This document shows, piece after piece, positions 26,790-35,810 of a stretch of 64,000 bases of DNA (the stretch's first letter is position 1; the number at the start of each line of letters is the position of its first letter). The stretch lies in NCBI GenBank assembly GCA_023653095.1, contig JAMNXP010000011.1:1-64000 (forward strand), read 5' to 3'. Position numbers and translations under genes: made by a program. This DNA is from Bacteroidia bacterium. Its GTDB lineage: Bacteria > Bacteroidota > Bacteroidia > NS11-12g > UBA955. The notes under the pieces are model-generated. The model searched no databases and was not told the DNA's origin. It worked only from the letters and a program-made list of their open reading frames with translations.

Positions 26790-28628
26790 TCAGCGCCTCA
26801 ATAACGTCACATTTCCGGATTCAAATGCCACTTCTTCTCTGTTGGTGCCAGTGATTTTAAGTTTGAAAATATATACATCCTCAGGACAAGGCACTTCATT
26901 GTATTTGCCGTTCCAAGAAACATCCTTGCCAGAAGATTCATAGATTTTTTCGCCCCACCGGTTGTAAATAGACATTTCGATGTTGGAAATATTGGCTCCT
27001 TTCACTTGAAAGACGTCATTTCTATTGTCATTATTTGGCGTGAATGAATTGGGAATAAAATAAGTTAGAGCTTCGCAATAAGAGATGATGGTGGTGTCAC
27101 CCGAAGGACAGGAATTATCATCTAGGACTTTTACCGTGTATATGCCATGCGAATCAACGGTAATTTGGGAAGAGTTTTGGCCGGTGTTCCATTGGTATTT
27201 AGCGAAACCTGGAGTAGCTTTGATAAGATAGGAGAACTTCCCGCAAAATGCGGTATCGGGACCAATGTAGACCTTGAATTTAGGTCCAACATCAACAGTT
27301 ACGGTGTCCACAAAAACAAAATCGGCACTGTCAGTCACGGTGACCCAGTATTTTCCTGGTTGTTTCACGAAGATTTTAAAATCTGTGCTTCCGTTGCTCC
27401 AAACGATGCTTTTTACGTTTTCCTTGGTGCACGTCAGAAGCGCAGAATCCCCAATGCAAATAGTGGTATCAGAGTTGATGATCCATTTTTGGGGTGGTAA
27501 TGCCGCTATGAACGCAGGAAGTCCTAATTCTGTTATCCGTTCAGGCTCATACGGATAGGTAATATAAGCAACCTCGGGACGGCATGCCATACCTGCCGAA
27601 TCAGGTGCATGAATAACAGAAACTGATCTTTTTGACTTTATGCACACATATATTTTTCCATCCGGACCCAATTGAAGTGCACCGATTATCCATGTCCAGT
27701 CGTCAAAGAAAATGCCTTTCCGAGACGCCAGAAAGTCCTCTGGACTCGAAGTATTCAAGTCAAATTGCAAGACACATTTCTCTGCATTTTCAGCTGAAAC
27801 ATAGAGAAAATTAGATTTTGGGGAGAATTCAACACCATAAGGATTGTACTGTTGCTTAATGTGCCACCAATTGCTGGCCTTTCCAGTGTTAACGTCGAAA
27901 TCACCAATAACAATCGTGTCTTTACCATTGTGAACCATGGCAATTTTCTTTCCGTTTGGGGATATTTTCATGGCACCAATAAAACTCATCTCACTGAATC
28001 TAGGTTTGACTACTAAACCTGTCTTAGAGACAACGGGATCTGTATTAATGCCGTTTGCCGAAACCGAATAGGCCAATAAAGTATCACTGTGGTATTTATG
28101 CACCAAGAGCCAAAATTCTTTTCTATTGGGTTTTTGAATGGCGGCTAATTTCTCACTTATTGGCCCCACCACAAAGATATTTTTCTTCGAAGAGACTATG
28201 TCACCATTACCACCATTCAGGTTAATATTCACAACAGAATAATTTAGACCGATATCACTCCCCCATGCTGCGGCAGTGAAAATATAATACAAATGGGAAC
28301 TATCTGGAACAGGAATAATTAGAGCTGATTGGGTAGAAGATACATCACCTTTCAAGCTGTCGCCATTTGGCATCAAATTGTGATTGCGATCCCAAACCGA
28401 AACCCCATTGGTGTAAAACAAAAGCTGTCCTTTGGAATTACTGATGCTTGCAGAACCCTCAATGGTTGTCATTTTGCTGTCCGTGAGGGCACTAGGTGGT
28501 TGGGTATTAAAGTTAATTCCAATATAATCTCCAAAGTACCAATTGTGATTTTCTTTCTGTGCAAAACTGTTTTTAGGCATCAACCACAGAAGGGCAAGTA
28601 GGCTATATTTTATTGCTTTTAGAGGCAT
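26790..28628 (-). CDS. Gliding-motility C-terminal-domain (T9SS type B) surface protein
   Basis: A 612-residue exported protein. Signal peptide MPLKAIKYSLLALLWLMPKNSFAQ is followed by NWYFGDYIGINFNT, the start of a seven-bladed-like propeller domain seen in Bacteroidota surface proteins. The propeller runs to about residue 385, two Ig-like/PKD-like modules follow (CIGDSALLTC, TAFCGKFSYL), and the end is a gliding-motility C-terminal domain (FTPNNDNRNDVFQVKG, IYNRWGEKIYE). Export by T9SS is expected. The function is unknown. It ends in Arg-TGA at the edge of the guaB array. Confidence 0.88.
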   Translation of the reverse strand: MPLKAIKYSLLALLWLMPKNSFAQKENHNWYFGDYIGINFNTQPPSALTDSKMTTIEGSASISNSKGQLLFYTNGVSVWDRNHNLMPNGDSLKGDVSSTQSALIIPVPDSSHLYYIFTAAAWGSDIGLNYSVVNINLNGGNGDIVSSKKNIFVVGPISEKLAAIQKPNRKEFWLLVHKYHSDTLLAYSVSANGINTDPVVSKTGLVVKPRFSEMSFIGAMKISPNGKKIAMVHNGKDTIVIGDFDVNTGKASNWWHIKQQYNPYGVEFSPKSNFLYVSAENAEKCVLQFDLNTSSPEDFLASRKGIFFDDWTWIIGALQLGPDGKIYVCIKSKRSVSVIHAPDSAGMACRPEVAYITYPYEPERITELGLPAFIAALPPQKWIINSDTTICIGDSALLTCTKENVKSIVWSNGSTDFKIFVKQPGKYWVTVTDSADFVFVDTVTVDVGPKFKVYIGPDTAFCGKFSYLIKATPGFAKYQWNTGQNSSQITVDSHGIYTVKVLDDNSCPSGDTTIISYCEALTYFIPNSFTPNNDNRNDVFQVKGANISNIEMSIYNRWGEKIYESSGKDVSWNGKYNEVPCPEDVYIFKLKITGTNREEVAFESGNVTLLRR

Positions 28629-28637
28629 AGTATTTAT

Positions 28638-28780
28638 TGGTGGTCGGTGGTCGGTGATCGGTGATCGGTGATCGGTGATCAGCCGTCAGCCGTCAGCGGT
28701 CAGCGGTCAGCCGTCAGCCGTCAGCCGTCAGCCGTTAGCCAAAGACCAAAGACCAAAGACCAAAGACCATCGATCAGCTG
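28638..28780. repeat. Heptanucleotide array upstream of the T9SS gene
   Basis: GGTGGTC and GGTGATC units, then CAGCCGT/CAGCGGT units, then four CCAAAGA units, all in 7-bp register. This is one of the few arrays lying next to the 5' end of a gene (28628). Confidence 0.93.
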
Positions 28781-28871
28781 AAATTCAAATTACTAAGCAT
28801 TAAGACATCAATTTTCTTGATTTGGTTGCTCGGTGGCTAATAATTTCTACATAGTCAGATTAAAACTTATG

Positions 28872-28940
28872 GCCGACAGCGGTCAGCCGTCAGCCAAAGA
28901 CCAAAGACCAAAGACCAAAGACCAGCAATCAGCGGTTAGC
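28872..28940. repeat. Short heptanucleotide array at the 3' end of the AAA gene
   Basis: CAGCGGT and CAGCCGT units, four CCAAAGA units, then CAGCAAT. Between this array and the one ending at 28780 lie about 90 bp of ordinary sequence in which nothing was recognised. A small GC hairpin (AGCGGC/GCCGCT) follows next to the AAA gene stop. Confidence 0.92.
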
Positions 28941-28951
28941 GGCTTCGCCGC

Positions 28952-30688
28952 TTATAAATCCTCCAAAGTGATCAATTGAAGCATCTCGCGGGTGATCTGT
29001 TTCTCTTTTGAGACACGATTGGCTTGGTTTTCGAGCACTTTTTCGAAGGTATTACGAACAAATCGGCCGTTTCCGAAGGTTTTGTCGCGGTTTTGGTAGG
29101 CGTTGTCAAAGAAGGTGGAAAGTTGCTCTTTGACGCCGTCGCCGAGGATGTATTGAGATTTTTTGCAGAACGATTCGAAGATTTCTAACATGGCCATTGA
29201 TTCGTAATCGGCGAAGTCAATGTAGCGGTTGATTCTCGATTTGAATCCGGGGTTGGTTTCCAAAAAATCTTGCATTTCTTGCGAATATCCAGCCAAAATA
29301 ACCACCAATCGGCTGCGATCGTCTTCCATGCGCTTGATGAGGGTGGCAACGGCCTCCTGACCGTAGGAGTCTTGTCCCTCGCCAACCAATGCGTATGCTT
29401 CGTCGATGAACAAGATGCCGTCTAAGGCGTCATCGATGGCTTTGTTGGTTTTTACGGCCGTTTGTCCGGCGTATTCGGCGATCAATCCGCTGCGGTCTGT
29501 TTCGATTAAATGTCCCCGCTCCAAAACGCCCAGATGCTTGTAAATTCGGGCGATGAGTCGCGCCACGGTGGTCTTTCCCGTACCGGGATTTCCAGTGAAC
29601 ACGATGTGGTAGGAGATGGGGGTGGTCTTGAGACCCTGTTTCTCGCGTTCCAATTGGATTTTCACGAAGTTAACCAAGGTTTCGACCTCTTCCTTCACGG
29701 CGTCTAGTGCAATGAGCGATCTCAGTTCTTTGAGAACTTCGTCTAGGGTTTCATTGGGGTTTTGTTCGTTGATTTTCAATGATTTATTGACTTTTTCTGG
29801 GAGCGGGTGATGCAGCCATTTGTAGATTTCGGCAAGCCTTTCTTCTTCTGCTTTGGATGTTTTTGCGTCGGCCTTCGAAATGATCAATGCGTATCTATTC
29901 AATGTGGCAGCGTACTTATCAAGCAATTTCGAACCCATGAGCTCCAACAGCGATGGCCATGCCAATTCGGATTTTACGGTTTCTTTGGGATTATCGCCCA
30001 CGTTGAAATTCACGTTCATGGGATTGCCTTTGGCAATGATGTTGTTCAATTCCACACAAATGCGCTCCATCATCGCTTCACCCACCAAATTATTGAGTTC
30101 CTCATCAGATTTTAATGTAAAATCTTCAATGTCTAGAATCAAATTATTTACCGCTAAAAATGCGCCCATAAGCTCACGACTGTTTGCTTTAAACTCCTTT
30201 CCATAAACCACTTGCGCTACTTTTACGATGTCAAAAACAAAACAGATTTTAGCGTCATCCATCGGCACGCCGCTTTTCTCCATCTGCGCCATCAGGTCTT
30301 TTTCAGTGCTCATTTCCTGCCACAAATTCCTCAAATCGCGGTTGATTTCACGAATCATTTCCAAATATGCCGGACTCAATGTCTGTGCCTTTTCTCGAAT
30401 GGGGCTGTAACTATTTTGAATTTCATTATTTCTGGGGACGATAGACTGTTTACCGTTATAAGTCTCGTCGAATTTATCGTCCGACACAAACAAAAGTGAC
30501 AGAAAATCAATTCCCAGTGCGATGGCGTAAAAGGAGAGGACCATTTCTTGTTTCCAACCCACTAAAAGTGTCCCAATATAAACCACAGCGAGTAGGGGCT
30601 GTCCTAAATAGAATCGATGTCCGCCAATAAATCCGGTGGTCAGCGCTAAAATGACCGCGACATTTTTACTTTTTCTTTTCTGATTCAT
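28952..30688 (-). CDS. TM2-domain protein fused to a CbxX/SpoVK-type AAA ATPase
   Basis: A 578-residue protein. Residues about 8-70 form a TM2 module (two membrane segments around TGFIGGHRFYLGQP). A helical middle of about 230 residues follows. The C-terminal 280 residues are a CbxX/CfqX-type AAA domain with Walker A GNPGTGKTT, Walker B GILFIDEAYALV and a conserved arginine region (GFKSRINRYIDF). The family acts as a remodelling ATPase; the membrane tether suggests an envelope-associated target. It is divergent from the endonuclease-family gene with only 37 bp between start codons. Confidence 0.82.
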   Translation of the reverse strand: MNQKRKSKNVAVILALTTGFIGGHRFYLGQPLLAVVYIGTLLVGWKQEMVLSFYAIALGIDFLSLLFVSDDKFDETYNGKQSIVPRNNEIQNSYSPIREKAQTLSPAYLEMIREINRDLRNLWQEMSTEKDLMAQMEKSGVPMDDAKICFVFDIVKVAQVVYGKEFKANSRELMGAFLAVNNLILDIEDFTLKSDEELNNLVGEAMMERICVELNNIIAKGNPMNVNFNVGDNPKETVKSELAWPSLLELMGSKLLDKYAATLNRYALIISKADAKTSKAEEERLAEIYKWLHHPLPEKVNKSLKINEQNPNETLDEVLKELRSLIALDAVKEEVETLVNFVKIQLEREKQGLKTTPISYHIVFTGNPGTGKTTVARLIARIYKHLGVLERGHLIETDRSGLIAEYAGQTAVKTNKAIDDALDGILFIDEAYALVGEGQDSYGQEAVATLIKRMEDDRSRLVVILAGYSQEMQDFLETNPGFKSRINRYIDFADYESMAMLEIFESFCKKSQYILGDGVKEQLSTFFDNAYQNRDKTFGNGRFVRNTFEKVLENQANRVSKEKQITREMLQLITLEDL

Positions 30689-30709
30689 TCAATTGCAAAA
30701 TACAACATT

Positions 30710-30717
30710 TACCTTTG
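30710..30717 (+). promoter_or_regulatory. -7 element of the endonuclease-family lipoprotein gene
   Basis: TACCTTTG ends 8 bp before the ATG at 30726, so the transcript would be nearly leaderless. It lies in a 37-bp divergent gap shared with the AAA gene. Confidence 0.5.
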
Positions 30718-30725
30718 AAGGTATT

Positions 30726-31748
30726 ATGTTTAAACGTGTAAGTTTTGCATTTATCGCAATTTTGCTTTTGGCTCAGTGCGGATCCCCCAAAAAACAGCAA
30801 GCCCCAGGACTGATTCCATCTAAAACTGGTTTAACATCTGTACGTGTGGCATTTTACAATTTGGAGAATCTATTCGATACCATTAATGGCCCGAACGACG
30901 ATTCTGAATACCTTCCCACATCTGAAAAGCCTTGGAATACTGCTCGTTACCAAAGTAAATTGAAAAATATGGCGCGCGTCATTGATTCCATTCAACCCCA
31001 AATTTTGGGTGTCTGCGAAATCGAAAACCGTACCGTTCTTTTAGATTTGATCAAAACATCCACATGGTTGAAAAGCATCAAGGCCGAAGTAGTTCACTTT
31101 GAATCGCCCGATAAACGCGGCATCGATGTTGCTATACTAAAGTCAAGTCAATGGACTGTTAAACAGACAGATACGTTGTGGGTTCCCACCGAAAATCCGG
31201 ATAAACCCACTCGACACATCCTCATGGCCACCTTCCAAAACGGAAAATCAGAACTATCGATGTTCGTAAATCATTGGCCATCAAGGAGTGGGGGAGAGCA
31301 ATTGAGCAGACCTTTGCGCTTTAACGCTGCAAAAACCTTGAAAGACTATATTGATGCCCGCCCTGAAATGAAAAATTGGGTAGCGGTTGGCGACTTCAAT
31401 GACAATCCCGAAGATTCAAGTTTGCGCTACATTTTGGGCGCATCAGACGAGCAGTCGAACAAAATCAATCTTGCCTACCTTCACCGATTGGCTCAACCCG
31501 AAACCGGCACTTTGAAGTACAACGGTCGTTGGGACATGTTTGACCAGATCATTGTGAGCAGGTATTTATACCATTTAGGCCCAGAAAACGCCATTCCGCA
31601 GGTACAAATTTACCATCGTAATTGGCTCTTGCAGCAAGACGGCAAGTTTCAGGGCTATCCGTTGCGCACCTTCGGCGGCCGCACCTATTTGAACGGTTAT
31701 TCAGACCATTTGCCGGTGTTTGTTGATTTGGAGATTGGTGATCGGTGA
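30726..31748 (+). CDS. Endonuclease/exonuclease/phosphatase-family lipoprotein
   Basis: A 340-residue EEP-fold hydrolase with a lipoprotein signal (MFKRVSFAFIAILLLAQCG; lipobox LAQC). Family motifs: RVAFYNLENLFDT at the start, ILGVCEIENR carrying the metal Glu, DVAILK, VNHWPSRSGGEQ, VAVGDFNDNPED, and the final GYSDHLPVFVDL with the catalytic Asp-His. The upstream TTG at 30693 was rejected because it would disrupt the signal. The final residues (IGDR, then TGA) are encoded by GGTGATC units of the following array. Substrate unknown. Confidence 0.88.
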   Translation: MFKRVSFAFIAILLLAQCGSPKKQQAPGLIPSKTGLTSVRVAFYNLENLFDTINGPNDDSEYLPTSEKPWNTARYQSKLKNMARVIDSIQPQILGVCEIENRTVLLDLIKTSTWLKSIKAEVVHFESPDKRGIDVAILKSSQWTVKQTDTLWVPTENPDKPTRHILMATFQNGKSELSMFVNHWPSRSGGEQLSRPLRFNAAKTLKDYIDARPEMKNWVAVGDFNDNPEDSSLRYILGASDEQSNKINLAYLHRLAQPETGTLKYNGRWDMFDQIIVSRYLYHLGPENAIPQVQIYHRNWLLQQDGKFQGYPLRTFGGRTYLNGYSDHLPVFVDLEIGDR

Positions 31749-31876
31749 TCGGTGATCGGTGATCGGTGATCGGTGATCGGTGATCGGTGATCGGTGGTCG
31801 GTGGTCGGTGATTGGTGGTCGGTGATTGGTGATCGGTCAATCTGAAAACCGAAAACCGAAAACCGAAAACCGATAA
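31737..31876. repeat. Heptanucleotide array between the EEP lipoprotein gene and pyrG
   Basis: About nine consecutive GGTGATC, then GGTGGTC/GGTGATT units, then a block of AACCGAA units. The plus-strand gene stop (31746-31748) lies within the second unit. Confidence 0.95.
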
Positions 31877-31883
31877 CCGTAAT

Positions 31884-33491
31884 CTACACAACCTTCTTCA
31901 TCGCTGCTGATACGAAACCAACGAAGAGAGGGTGTGGATTTTCGACGGTGCTTTTGAGTTCTGGGTGGAATTGGACGCCAACAAACCATGGGTGATTTTC
32001 AACTTCAACTACTTCGGCGAGGCCTGTTTGAGGGTTGGTTCCGGTGATTTTCATGCCAGCGTTTTGGATGGCGTCTTTGAAGTTGTTGTTGAATTCGTAG
32101 CGGTGACGGTGTCTTTCAGAGATTCGGGTTTTTCCGTAGGCCTTTGCGGCGTGACTGCCTTTTACTAGCTCGCAGTCGTAAGCGCCAAGACGCATGGTAC
32201 CTCCGTAATTGGTGATTTTCTTCTGTTCTTCCATCAAGTCAATTACGGCGTTCGCAGTGTCAGACATTTCCGATGAATGAGCATCGGCGATGCCCGCCAT
32301 ATTTCTCGCGAACTCAATGACGCTTATTTGCATCCCCAAGCAGATCCCAAAGAAAGGAACTTTATTTTCGCGGGCGTATTTCACAGCAATGACTTTTCCG
32401 TCGATGCCGCGGTTTCCAAATCCGGGTGCAACCAAAATCCCCTGATATCCAGAGAGTTTACTCGCCACATTTTCTTCGGTGAGGAATTCTGAATGGATGA
32501 AGGTCACTTTTACTTCGCACTCGTTGGCGGCGCCAGCGTGTATAAACGATTCATTGATAGACTTATACGCATCGGGGAGTTCCACATATTTACCCACCAA
32601 GGCTATTTTTACTTCTGATTTGGGATGTTCCAATCTAAACAAGAAGTTTGACCATTGGCTCAGCTCGGGCTCCTGAGATGATTTTAATTTTAGCTTATTG
32701 AGGACAACTTTATCGAGTTTTTCCTTCAACATAGCCATCGGAACCTCGTAAATAGTGCTCAAATCGCGAGCTTCGATTACGGCATTTCCTTGGACGTTGC
32801 AGAAAAGGGCCAATTTCTTTTTCAAATCTGCACCCAAAGATTGCTCGGTTCTCAAAACGAGCACATCGGGTTGAACACCCAACTCCAGCAAGCTCTTCAC
32901 GGAGTGTTGAGTGGGCTTGGTTTTCAATTCCCCAGCCGCCTTCAAAAAGGGGACCAAAGTTAAGTGGACCACGCACGCATTAGCGTCCCCCAGCTCCCAA
33001 ATGAGCTGTCTCATTGACTCTATGTACGGAAGTGATTCGATGTCACCCACTGTACCTCCAATTTCGGTGATAACAATGTCGTATTCGCCCGATTCGCCTA
33101 AGAGTTTCATGCGTCTCTTGATTTCATCGGTGATATGAGGAATAACCTGCACGGTTTTCCCCAAGTAGGCGCCTTTACGCTCATTTTCGATGACGGTCAA
33201 ATACACTCTACCGGTGGTCACGTTGTTGGCCTGGCTGGTAGGTACGTTTAAGAATCGCTCGTAGTGTCCGAGGTCAAGATCAGTCTCAGCGCCGTCTTCG
33301 GTCACGTAACATTCGCCGTGTTCATAGGGATTTAATGTACCTGGATCAACGTTAATATAGGGGTCAAACTTTTGGATGGTAGCACGATAGCCACGGGCCT
33401 GTAAAAGTTTCGCTAAAGATGCTGCAATGATGCCTTTACCTAGGGAAGAAGTAACGCCGCCCGTAACAAAAATGAACTTAGTTTGACTCAT
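31884..33491 (-). CDS. pyrG: CTP synthase
   Basis: A 535-residue two-domain enzyme converting UTP to CTP with glutamine as ammonia donor. The synthetase domain begins KFIFVTGGVTSSLGKGI and includes YINVDPGTLNPYEHGE. The class I glutamine amidotransferase domain has the nucleophile Cys in FFGICLGMQ and the His-Glu of GVQFHPE. Length is typical. On the minus strand a TAATTTTG box (33514-33521) stands 22 bp before the ATG. A heptamer array begins 7 bp after the stop. Confidence 0.97.
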   Translation of the reverse strand: MSQTKFIFVTGGVTSSLGKGIIAASLAKLLQARGYRATIQKFDPYINVDPGTLNPYEHGECYVTEDGAETDLDLGHYERFLNVPTSQANNVTTGRVYLTVIENERKGAYLGKTVQVIPHITDEIKRRMKLLGESGEYDIVITEIGGTVGDIESLPYIESMRQLIWELGDANACVVHLTLVPFLKAAGELKTKPTQHSVKSLLELGVQPDVLVLRTEQSLGADLKKKLALFCNVQGNAVIEARDLSTIYEVPMAMLKEKLDKVVLNKLKLKSSQEPELSQWSNFLFRLEHPKSEVKIALVGKYVELPDAYKSINESFIHAGAANECEVKVTFIHSEFLTEENVASKLSGYQGILVAPGFGNRGIDGKVIAVKYARENKVPFFGICLGMQISVIEFARNMAGIADAHSSEMSDTANAVIDLMEEQKKITNYGGTMRLGAYDCELVKGSHAAKAYGKTRISERHRHRYEFNNNFKDAIQNAGMKITGTNPQTGLAEVVEVENHPWFVGVQFHPELKSTVENPHPLFVGFVSAAMKKVV

Positions 33492-33581
33492 AAAAATGTG
33501 TAGTTACGGGGTGCAAAATTAACTAAATATTAATGTTTATTAGAAACAAAAGGGGGGGAGTTTTCAACATTGTTAGGATTA

Positions 33582-33671
33582 CGGTAGGTCGGTGATCGGT
33601 GGTCGGTAGGTCGGTGGTCGGTGGTCGGTGGTCGGTAGGTCGGTGGTCGGTGGTCGGTAGGTCGGTAGGTG
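33582..33671. repeat. Heptanucleotide array upstream of pyrG
   Basis: Mainly GGTGGTC units, with some 8-bp GGTAGGTC variants that break the 7-bp register. It lies upstream of pyrG and 83 bp before the four-helix-bundle gene. Confidence 0.92.
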
Positions 33672-33754
33672 GATTTTGCGGAAAGTGCAAATCTTAATTT
33701 GTAAATTGTGTTTATCGCCAAGGGATTACAAAAGAATCTAACTTGATTTGAAAT

Positions 33755-34108
33755 ATGAATAATTTTAAAAAATTAAAAATTTGGAATCAATCAATTGATT
33801 TGAGTCATTCAGTTTTTGTATTTACAAAATCTTTACCAAAACCAGATTCATATGATGTTGTTAATCAGTCACGAAGAGCGGCAGTTTCAATTGCTTCTAA
33901 CATTGCAGAAGGTTGCGGCCGAGGATCAAACAAGGATTTTTGTCGTTTTCTTAATATTGCCTTAGGTTCCTCTTACGAATTGGAAACGCAATTAATCATT
34001 TTAAAAAGGCTCTTTGCAAAAGAAACTGCAAATTTGGAGGCTGAAACCGTCTCCATCCAGAAACAGATTCAATCTTTGATTAAAAAACTAAATTCAACGG
34101 GAAACTGA
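33755..34108 (+). CDS. Four-helix-bundle protein (S23/TIGR02436 family)
   Basis: A 117-residue protein of the S23 family, whose members are often encoded by intervening sequences of 23S rRNA or as stand-alone genes. Typical blocks: KLKIWNQSIDLSHSVF, then QSRRAAVSIASNIAEGCGRG and FLNIALGSSYELETQL. The role is unknown; related bundles act as nucleic-acid-binding accessory proteins (Avd in diversity-generating retroelements). It stands alone between two heptamer arrays, and its TGA begins the array at 34106. Confidence 0.9.
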   Translation: MNNFKKLKIWNQSIDLSHSVFVFTKSLPKPDSYDVVNQSRRAAVSIASNIAEGCGRGSNKDFCRFLNIALGSSYELETQLIILKRLFAKETANLEAETVSIQKQIQSLIKKLNSTGN

Positions 34109-34224
34109 TCACCGACGACCGACAACCGAAAACCGATCACTGATCACCGATCACTGATCACCGATCACCGATCACCGATCACCGATCACCGATCACCGAT
34201 CACCGATCACAGACAACCGATCAC
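34106..34224. repeat. Heptanucleotide array between the four-helix-bundle gene and ilvE
   Basis: A convergent junction filled with GATCACC units (about eight in a row), with GACGACC, GACAACC and GATCACT variants at the left. Both flanking genes take their stop codons from it: TGA at 34106-34108 on the plus strand and TGA at 34221-34223 on the minus strand. Confidence 0.95.
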
Positions 34225-35294
34225 CGACTACCAACCAACACAATCCACCCCATCTCATCTTCAATTTTTTGTAATTTGAGGTTGTCGAGGAAGGTTTTGA
34301 TGGCCGTTGAGACTTCGTGGTTGGGTGATTCCATGACGGAGTAGTAGGTGCCGTTGCGGCCAAAGCCGTCTAGGTTGATGAGGGTGGCTGCGGTTCCTGT
34401 GATGAAAAGTTCGGAGATGGATCCAGATTGTTGCTTTTCAATCAGTTCGGTGATGGAAATGGGGCGTTCCTCTACTTCGTAGCCAAGGTGTTTTAGTCCC
34501 TTGATGACAGAATCACGGGTGATGCCCGCAAGCATGGTGTTGGTTAAAGAAGGAGTCACAACGGTTTTTCCGTACACGGCAAAGAAGTTAGTGGTTCCGG
34601 TTTCTTCCACCCACTCGTGTTCAATGGGATCGGTCCATAAAATTTGATCGTAACCCTCTTTTTGGGCCAATGCTGTAGGATAAAGTGCTGCACCGTAGTT
34701 GCCGGCGCATTTGGTGAATCCAACTCCTCCGGGAGCTGCACGACTGTATTCGTTTTCCACTTTTACGCGGAGGGCCTTGTTGTAATATGGTCCAACAGGA
34801 CAAGCAAAGATGGCAAAACAGTAATTGTCAGATACTTTTACTCCAATGTAATCATCGGTGGCGAACATGTATGGACGAATGTATAGGGCGCCGCCTTCGG
34901 TGCGGGGAACCCATGCACGATCAATGTCAATGAGTTGGTTCAGACCGGCCATGAAAAGGTCTTCGGGGATTTCAGGCATGGCCATGCGAACGGCAGATCG
35001 GTTTAGGCGAGCTGCGTTATCTGTGGGACGAAAAATGGTGATGTCGTGATCGTTTTTTGAGGACGCGAAAGCCTTCATTCCCTCGAAAATAGATTGACCA
35101 TAATGAATGGCAGAGGTGGCTGGACTTAAAGATAAATTTCCGTAAGGAACGATTCTTGGGTTGGTCCATTCACCGTTTTTGTAGTCAGCAAGGAACATGT
35201 GATCGGTGAACATTTTGCCAAAACCAATGTTCTGGGGGTCAAATTCAGAAATTCTGCTTTCTTTAACCTTTTCTACTGTAATTTCGAACCTCAT
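34221..35294 (-). CDS. ilvE: Branched-chain amino acid aminotransferase
   Basis: A 357-residue fold-type IV PLP enzyme of the BCAT group, making or degrading Leu, Ile and Val. Seen: FGKMFTDHMFLADY, IHYGQSIFEGMKAF, YIRPYMFATDDYIGV, CAGNYGAALYPT with the PLP lysine nearby in GFTKCAGNYG, and EETGTTNFFAVYG. Length fits the bacterial/eukaryotic long BCAT class. A TAATTTTG box (35300-35307, minus strand) is only 5 bp before the ATG. The tail GSR-TGA is array sequence. Confidence 0.95.
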   Translation of the reverse strand: MRFEITVEKVKESRISEFDPQNIGFGKMFTDHMFLADYKNGEWTNPRIVPYGNLSLSPATSAIHYGQSIFEGMKAFASSKNDHDITIFRPTDNAARLNRSAVRMAMPEIPEDLFMAGLNQLIDIDRAWVPRTEGGALYIRPYMFATDDYIGVKVSDNYCFAIFACPVGPYYNKALRVKVENEYSRAAPGGVGFTKCAGNYGAALYPTALAQKEGYDQILWTDPIEHEWVEETGTTNFFAVYGKTVVTPSLTNTMLAGITRDSVIKGLKHLGYEVEERPISITELIEKQQSGSISELFITGTAATLINLDGFGRNGTYYSVMESPNHEVSTAIKTFLDNLKLQKIEDEMGWIVLVGSR

Positions 35295-35299
35295 TACCT

Positions 35300-35318
35300 C
35301 AAAATTAGGGTAATTTTG
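35300..35318. promoter_or_regulatory. Back-to-back -7 boxes of ilvE and its divergent neighbour
   Basis: TAATTTTG on the minus strand (35300-35307) serves ilvE, and TAATTTTG on the plus strand (35311-35318) serves the gene at 35325; only 3 bp separate them. The start codons lie 5 and 6 bp beyond the boxes. The two promoters must overlap and probably exclude each other. Confidence 0.5.
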
Positions 35319-35324
35319 TGAAGC

Positions 35325-35810
35325 ATGAGCAACGAATCATTAAAAACTGAATCGGCCTGGTTGTTGTCAGGACTCTACCAAGGTGGCCTTTTTATTGGTA
35401 ATGAGCCAGTTGCCGAAAAAGTTGAGATCAAAGAAATTCAAATAGAAACGCCTCAAATAGAGACACCAATGCCTCAATTCAATGCTAAATTCATTCATTG
35501 GATAGAGGAGAATTCTGACTTTGATTACAAAGACATGATCAGTAAGATCATGTTTGCCCTTAAATGGAAAGGTCAAGAAATTAAAGCAGAAGATTTTATC
35601 TTTTTGAATAGCAATGAAATAAAGCATTCTTTTGAAGAATTGTTGAAAGCTGGTTCAATAAAGGCGGAGAGAATCCTCTTTTGGTCAGATAGAGCAACAG
35701 CGACAAACGGAAACCAAGCATTGCAGGTATTGTCGCCTTCTGCAGTGGCCAAAGACAAGGATACCAAAATCAAGTATTGGAATCAGATTAAGAGTTATTT
35801 CGGGCTTTGA
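35325..35810 (+). CDS. Hypothetical protein, acidic/hydrophilic
   Basis: A 161-residue protein without signal peptide or membrane segment. The N-terminal 45 residues are low-complexity and acidic (VEIKEIQIETPQIETPMPQ), and the rest is probably helical (FIHWIEENSDFDYKDMISKI, then YWNQIKSYFGL at the end). The family is not recognised. It is divergent from ilvE with facing promoter boxes and overlaps the 3' end of the convergent MFS gene by 23 bp. Confidence 0.7.
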   Translation: MSNESLKTESAWLLSGLYQGGLFIGNEPVAEKVEIKEIQIETPQIETPMPQFNAKFIHWIEENSDFDYKDMISKIMFALKWKGQEIKAEDFIFLNSNEIKHSFEELLKAGSIKAERILFWSDRATATNGNQALQVLSPSAVAKDKDTKIKYWNQIKSYFGL

